NCBI GenBank assembly: GCA_014529385.2
Contig: CM043947.1
Coordinates: 119,071,873 to 119,135,872, forward strand
Direction: 5' to 3'
DNA: 64,000 nt
Source: Adiantum capillus-veneris
Taxonomy: Eukaryota; Streptophyta; Polypodiopsida; Polypodiales; Pteridaceae
Part shown: in pieces, positions 58,905 through 64,000 of the stretch
How positions within the stretch are numbered: the first letter of the stretch is position 1
How the letters are laid out: each line of letters starts with the position of its first letter
Notes under the pieces: model-generated
The model's database searches: none
Seen by the model: only the letters and a program-made list of their open reading frames with translations
Told to the model about the DNA's origin: nothing
Made by a program: the position numbers and the translations under genes

Positions 58905-59454
58905 GCATTTTGTAGTTATGAAGTTTTTTGATCGTGTAAACCATTCACCTCTCTCTCCCTCCTCTTTCTCTCTTTAGATTTGAGAATATGCTCAATTCTG
59001 TTAATCAATTGACAATGATTATTTTAGTTGTAAACAAGGGTAATCTTAGACTGGGTTCATACGAGGCTGGAGGAAGAAAGACTTTCTGCAGGTCTACTAC
59101 CGCCTCGTCTAAACGGTGTTGGAGGAAGAAGAGCGAAAAACAGAGAGAGGTGGAGAGAGGCCAGCAGCTCTTCCGAAAGGGGAGGGGGGTGTCGGAAGAA
59201 AAATGGCGGGCCCGGAGGAAGGTGGGCTTTTGCCATGCAACTTAAACGCCCCTGTGGAAAGCATTTCCGCCGTAGCGTCTAGACCGGACCTTATATCCCC
59301 CGCCTCCTTCTCCCCCCTCTTTCTCTTTCTCCCTCTCTCTTTCTTTCTCTTCATTTTTATAATTGAATTTTGATTGAGAGGAGGGAAACACCAAAATTTG
59401 AAGGAGGGGGGGGGGAGTTAATCCAAAATTTGAAAGTTTAGGCGCTAAATTTGG
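58905..59454. other. 3' region of the CACTA element
   Basis: Non-coding between the tnp2 stop and the right subterminal repeats. Purine-rich and pyrimidine-rich patches (59110-59190, 59300-59350) only. Confidence 0.6.
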
Positions 59455-59610
59455 GTAGCGGATATAACGACTGTAATGGACACGGTAATAACAGCGGATA
59501 CAGTTGCGGCAATACTTCAAACACAAAAAAAACCCCCGCCCTCCTCTCTCTTATTTCTCTCATTGAATTTACACCTTCTCTCTACAAAACGCGATAAAAC
59601 AATGCGGTAA
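59455..59610. repeat. Right subterminal repeats of the CACTA element
   Basis: Motifs tagcggatata, acggtaataacagcgg, gttgcggcaata, acgcgataaaac and atgcggtaaacac resemble the left-end set. Confidence 0.72.
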
Positions 59611-59635
59611 ACACTTGGATATTTTCATAGTGTCT

Positions 59636-61314
59636 GCTACATGGGTGTGAGTTGTCATATATACATATACGTCCCTTGTATCATATACGCCCGTCTGTCA
59701 CGTAATGAAATAACCTGCAAGCATATTGCCAAATTCTTCCCAAGTTGTATGCTCATAGCATATGCCAAACGTGGGGAGTCTCAATGCAAGACACATAAAT
59801 AGAAGCCTTGCTTCACATAAGTTCATCAAATGGATGAGACAACAATGTAACCTGAGTGCTCATAGCTTAACAGATGCTCTTGGTGGCACACATATGTCCG
59901 AGCAGAAAAAGATTGACCTTGTCAATTTTTCATAGGGAAACGACCTTATTTTGCTACTGATTGAGAATCATAACATTGCTCGATGGTCATCTATAGTTGA
60001 GCTATCAAATGTCAACTATTATCAAACACTGCTTGATCAAAGAAACCTTTGCTTGACAAGTTGGCGTAGTGAAAATTTATGTGGTGGTCAACATGGAATC
60101 CAACTCATAGTTGTGGATGTCCACTATGCTTCATGTACCTATATTGCCTACTCCCTGGCAAGCTACAATGGTTTCGACATACTTATGTATCCAATGCATA
60201 AAGAGATAAGGATCCATGTCCTTGGAACCTTGGTTGTATACCCCTTTTAGAATTGACCTTGTCGAGTAGGATACCATACTGAAAACATAAAATCACCAAT
60301 AAAATATCGCACAAACAAAGCGTACCTGAGTTATGCAACATTGGGTGCAGACACTTCAAGATGCCTGTCGGCTTCTTGAAGTGTAATAACGAGTCAGACC
60401 TACCAAATACCTTTATTGTACAAGCCATAAGCCTGATTAGTACTTGCCATACTGCAACTGAATAACTGACCAATTATTGCTCAGAGTCGACCCTGCCGAA
60501 TACCAATTATTGCTGACAATTTGTGATTCCCTTCATCTCGTGGAAGTTTCCAATGTTGCATAACGTGTCATTCATGTCTTGCTCCGTGCAAGCTCCATGG
60601 CTTAGGTAGAAGGATGTTTGCAAATATTTGCCAAAACTACCCCAAGTTTGCCACCTGATGCCTCATTCTTGTCTCGTAGCTTCCTGACCTTGTCGGCCAC
60701 ATAGCTTGTGCATTCGAATTTCCTTGAATTTTGCTGCCGAATTGACATGCAAACATGACATGAAAACCTTTATGTGGTTCTGCAACAACAACTGCGGAAA
60801 GAATGAACTGGAGTACTTTTGGCAAGTTGCTCTGCTTCACGGGGTGTGCATGCACCCCAAGCTAAATTTAAAAAGTCACTTTGGACCTTGGACGCCCGCC
60901 TATGGGAAACCAGAACTTGGCTATGGCGTCGACGGCCTGCGCAGGTGACAGAGGAAGAACCAGGGCACGTTTCATAGCCCGCATGGGGTCGATGCAGTGA
61001 CAAAAATTTTGCCTGGCTGCAGAGCGAATCCGTAGGATGTGACCATGTAGAATTTGGAGCACGTAGTGCCGGCTTCGTCCTCCTTCACAAGGCCTCATAC
61101 CCACGCTGCGGTTGTGTCGGCTTCGACTTCCTCGGTTCAGCAGGGACCGCTTCCCATATCCATGAACCTCTACTTTTCATGCCATGCACACAGCCTTGCA
61201 ACTCGTGTCCTCCATAGCCTTCCTCCAAAACAAGAGTCATGCTTCGCCATGCAAACTCCATGCAAGACCTCCATCTCCCCTCTTCCATAGTTCCCTTCTT
61301 CCTTCTCCCACCTT
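59636..61314 (-). other. Interior of element C, right part (leader side)
   Basis: No coding motif on either strand. The 99-codon plus frame at 59951-60250 and the minus frames near 60637-61290 have no recognisable domain. Confidence 0.55.
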
Positions 61315-61326
61315 GCTCTGATACCA
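61315..61326 (-). promoter_or_regulatory. Primer-binding site of element C
   Basis: The minus strand reads tggtatcagagc, one base inside the 5' LTR edge at 61328. Confidence 0.92.
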
Positions 61327-61327
61327 A

Positions 61328-61458
61328 TGTAAGACGTAGGGGACTGGACCATGCAACTCTCCACCCAACCGTACCCTATATAGGCCCTGCCTGCTAATTC
61401 TAGGGATTCCCATGACCGAATGTCCGTCCTGGCCCTTGGCCCGGCCCTTGGCCTGACA
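61328..61458 (-). repeat. 5' LTR of element C (131 bp)
   Basis: Partner of 41189-41318, about 90% identical. The TATA-like ccctatatagg is conserved. Confidence 0.93.
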
Positions 61459-62119
61459 CTAGCTTTGGGACAACAAATGTCCCCCTTTAAATTAGCTAAA
61501 TTATCATCGGACCCCTTGAGAGGCCAACCAATAGGCTTTAGGCACACCATGAGGGCAACATGAAGAGGAAGTTGACAAGTGTCCTTGTTACTTCTTTAGA
61601 CAATTCTTGACTTGTGTGAGGGTGCGTGTATTCTCTCTCTAGCTCCTACAATGAGGGCTCGCCCCCCCTTGAGTAGGGATCATGTTGAAAATTTTGGGAA
61701 CACCTTGAACCCTTCAAGTTGGATGAAGGTTCTCACCTTAAGCTCAGCCCCCCTAGCACCTCAAGCATGACAATCACCTCAAGCACCTTAGTCAGCAAGC
61801 ACGACAAGCACCTCAAGCTTGGGCCGGGTTCCCACCTTAGGTACAGTCCTAGCTTGCCTAAGGTCAAAGAACTTTTAACACTAACCTTTGGAGGTCTTTA
61901 ATGAAGCTAACCCTAAGGTCTTTAAACTCCATTAGGTAGCCTTGCTCTTTGACATGCCCTCTCTCATTTTGACTCTTTTTAACCTTGTTCCCGTGTTGAG
62001 ATAGATCCATAAGCACATGTCTATATTCTAACTTTTGCTCCCGTTTATTCTCCCACATTAAATGATCAGTTTAATATGAGAAAATCATTTGGGTTGGTTA
62101 GATATTATATTTTATGACA
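61459..62119 (-). repeat. 5' LTR of element A, outer portion
   Basis: This resumes the right LTR after element C (ctagctttgggacaa against ctagccttgggacaa in the intact LTR) and aligns to about 25590-26275 of the left LTR. It ends atgaca and is followed by the CAATG duplication. Confidence 0.92.
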
Positions 62120-63557
62120 CAATGCAAAGTAGATTAATGAAAAAATAAAATAAAATATTAGCACTTATTACAAAATGATGGCGTCATCAATCCATGCGCT
62201 CTCAAGGTAGAGCTTAAATGGCAATTCAGACAACTAGAGCAAGTAGGAAATACAAGGGCCAAGAAATCCTTCAATAAGATGTGCATGTGTGTCTCTAATG
62301 GCACATAGAGAAGGCCTGGAGTCTCTAAACGCCCATGTGTACTGCCCTTGTGTAGCCAAGTCCAAGTAGAAATTGGCTACCGGCCATTGAAATCCGGCCA
62401 CCAGCCAAAGACCATCGGCCATCGGCAAAAGACCACGGACCACCTGCCATGGGCCATTGACTTACCGACCATCTATCGGCCGTTTTGCGATTAATTTTTG
62501 GCCACCATCCAACCAAGGTATTCCGAGGACAAGGGATATTTTTGTGAATTTAAGGAATATCTCTGTGGTCGTGAATTTTCTCCGTACCATCCACAATCAC
62601 AAATAAAGATTTCATCAGCATGAAAGCTAGAATCCACCAAACATATGTGCACTATTGGCTTCTCCTCATAAGGGGGCCTTACAAACTATGCAACATACAT
62701 TGTGGTGGCAAAACTGACAAGTGGGCATTGCAAGCATACTAACAAATTGGTGTCTAGGGTACGAATTGATGTAATTGTAGGTATTTACACAATAATAAGT
62801 AGTGAAACGACAAGACTTTCTAGAACCAAAAGAATTACTTGAACATATGATCTTGTATCTTTTTGCTTAACCAACTCATTAGAACTCACATATACCATGT
62901 TGTTGGAAAATGAGTTTGAAGGCATAACCATTTGGAAATCCATGGAGTATGCCTATCTAGGTATCTTTGTAGTGGATGTACAACCTAAACCATTGCCAAT
63001 GATAAATTAGAACAAATATAGCTAATTGATTGTGACTAGTGGATTGTGATCCTTCCTAACATGGTGGGTGGTGCTCATTCATTGGGCAGAGCAAGGCCCG
63101 CTCACTAGGACAAGATTTATTGTGCATTAACTTAGGCTTGGTGTAGATGAATCGATGGTAAAATTCCTAATTCCTTTCTCTAATTGTCAATTGTTCATTG
63201 GTGTGGCAAAGTTCCCTTGGGATGGTCTTCTTCGAAAACCCCCCCCCCCCCCCCCCCCCCCCCTCCCAAACACACACACACACAAACAAGCCATGGGTGG
63301 GCAAAAAGCTAAGAGAGACTTAAAGAGCTAGTCAAAGAGTAGGGTCCAGCAAAGTGAAGCTACTATCCAATCGGATCTCTCAAAAAGGCGTTTAAACCAG
63401 ATGATTGTAACCCTACATTGTGAGAGAATGTCGTCCCAGACTCCCTTGTGCAACCCCTCTAACCCTCTAGAGGGACACGGCTCTTAGTAGCACATATGTA
63501 CTAGATCCTTCCTACGAAAACCTAGAGGGAAACATACTCGAAGATATGAGTTATCTC

Positions 63558-63617
63558 ACTACCCTAATGATGTGGAGACTAGCGCTCACTACCCTGATGA
63601 TGTTGAGACTAGGGCTC
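63558..63617. repeat. 30-bp tandem duplication
   Basis: Units at 63558-63587 and 63588-63617 (actaccct(a/g)atgatgt(g/t)gagactag(c/g)gctc), three substitutions apart. Confidence 0.94.
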
Positions 63618-63792
63618 AACTTGCTAGTGGGTGCCATCCCTATTAGGTTAATACAACTTTGAACCATAGGAGTTCTCGATCTCTCCTATAACAAGCTTGA
63701 ACGAGGCTACCAATTGCTCCTTTTAGTTCAAATTGATGTGTCTAACAATTACATATTTATCTAAATTCCTTCAGTTGTTGAAGAAGTAATCC

Positions 63793-63954
63793 CAATCAAA
63801 CCCAAGGATTGATGACATCTTCTAGCATACTGACACAAGGTGGGAGGGGCCCACCACATCGGTCTAGGTTGTGTTCAAAACTTGTTGAAGAAGTAATTCT
63901 CAACAGCTTTATCGTCTCATCAATCCTTGGGTTTGATTATCCATTATCTACCGA
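63793..63954. repeat. 22-bp inverted repeat with nearby direct repeat
   Basis: aatcaaacccaaggattgat near 63796 is matched in reverse complement by atcaatccttgggtttgatt near 63930. Beside them ttgttgaagaagtaat occurs twice in direct orientation (about 63774 and 63881). The arms enclose about 110 bp. Confidence 0.85.
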
Positions 63955-64000
63955 GCATAGCTTTTGTTAGAAAGAAACCTTAAAAGTTGAGCTCAATGAA

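Larger units (their letters stand above)
49960..59632. mobile_element. Element E: CACTA (En/Spm) DNA transposon
   Basis: The left end is CACTAT (49960) and the right end is its reverse complement ATAGTG (to 59632), with 3-bp TCT duplications outside (49957-49959, 59633-59635), the size made by CACTA elements. The terminal identity is short (about 7 bp plus weak similarity). Subterminal GC-rich repeats (taccgcg, gcggtaa and variants) cluster at 50038-50145 and 59455-59610, as expected for TNPA-type binding sites. The element contains a tnp2 transposase on the plus strand, a separate multi-exon minus-strand gene and a captured Hsp70-like fragment. It sits inside element C, so it arrived later. 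Confidence 0.88.
41189..61458 (-). mobile_element. Element C: short-LTR, non-coding retrotransposon
   Basis: Direct terminal repeats of 130 bp (41189-41318) and 131 bp (61328-61458) start tgtaagacg and end ggcctgaca. They are flanked by CTAGC duplications (41184-41188, 61459-61463) within the LTR of element A. The primer-binding site for initiator Met-tRNA is on the minus strand at 61315-61326, and the polypurine tract (minus strand aaggggggagtaa) abuts 41318. Subtracting elements D and E leaves about 5.4 kb with no recognisable gag or pol. LTRs this short are typical of TRIM elements, but the interior is much longer than a TRIM, more like a large retrotransposon derivative. Thirteen substitutions and one indel separate the LTRs (about 90% identity). 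Confidence 0.92.
24428..62119 (-). mobile_element. Element A: Ty3/gypsy chromovirus, host of a nested stack
   Basis: The outer LTRs are 24428-26275 and a right LTR split into 40170-41188 plus 61459-62119. Both begin tgtaatg and end atgaca, and are flanked by CAATG duplications. An initiator Met-tRNA primer-binding site sits at 40157-40168. The coding order on the minus strand is gag, protease, reverse transcriptase, RNase H, integrase and chromodomain-like C-terminus, as in chromoviruses of the Ty3/gypsy group. Two later insertions split it: element B in gag (duplication AAGGC) and element C in the 5' LTR (duplication CTAGC). Many stops and frameshifts make it inactive. Without insertions the element would be about 8.9 kb. 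Confidence 0.93.
62125..64000. other. Right flank of element A, no recognised gene
   Basis: This is the insertion site's outer sequence. It holds a cluster of ggccat/atcggcc motifs (62372-62510), a 24-base poly-C (63239-63262, with one T nearby) followed by CA repeats, a 30-bp tandem duplication (63558-63617) and a 22-bp inverted repeat near the end. No coding motif was found. Confidence 0.55.

Noticed and set aside
59951-60250. 99-codon plus-strand frame in element C
   Set aside because: No motif; the region reads as non-coding leader of a non-autonomous element.

Overview
The window is eukaryotic nuclear DNA from a land plant with a repeat-rich genome. This follows from the plant-type transposable elements (Ty1/copia and Ty3/gypsy retrotransposons primed by initiator Met-tRNA, a CACTA element whose transposase carries the plant-specific DUF4218 and DUF4216 regions, and a BED/DUF659-type hAT transposase), the abundant GA/TC and GT/CA microsatellites, and the lack of intact single-exon cellular genes. 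I suspect a non-seed plant such as a fern, or another large-genome plant, but the sequence alone does not settle the lineage.

The left third (1-24.4 kb) is a mosaic of old insertions and a few gene-like pieces. In order it holds: degenerate GC-rich inverted sequences around a perfect 71-bp hairpin made from a DEAD-box RNA helicase fragment; a 0.29-kb tandem duplication; a protein-kinase-like pseudogene followed by an intact coiled-coil ORF; a frameshifted hAT transposase on the minus strand; a tRNA-like SINE head; an ORF with a DUF1645-like motif embedded in microsatellites; a fragment of gypsy integrase; a MITE-like inverted-repeat element; and a minus-strand LTR element (18.75-24.24 kb) with no recognised coding capacity and unusual internal repeats.

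The right two thirds (24.428-62.119 kb) are one nested transposon stack, resolved from terminal repeats and target-site duplications (TSDs). Element A is a degenerate minus-strand Ty3/gypsy chromovirus (TSD CAATG). Its gag gene was split by element B (30.534-39.065 kb, TSD AAGGC), a plus-strand gag-protease element with no reverse transcriptase or integrase. The 5' LTR of A was split by element C (41.189-61.458 kb, TSD CTAGC), which has very short 130-bp LTRs and a largely non-coding interior. C in turn received element D, a recent Ty1/copia element (43.772-48.978 kb, TSD TCATA), and element E, a CACTA DNA transposon (49.960-59.632 kb, TSD TCT). E encodes a tnp2-type transposase, has a multi-exon minus-strand gene of TNP1-like position, and has captured an Hsp70-like gene fragment. 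LTR divergence agrees with the nesting order: about 90% identity for C and about 98% for D.

There is no sign of a novel host pathway or operon-like system. The most interesting items are the protease-only gypsy element with a repeated W-V/I-P-K protein, the small-LTR non-coding element, the hairpin built from a helicase gene, the kinase and coiled-coil pair, and the gene capture by the CACTA element.
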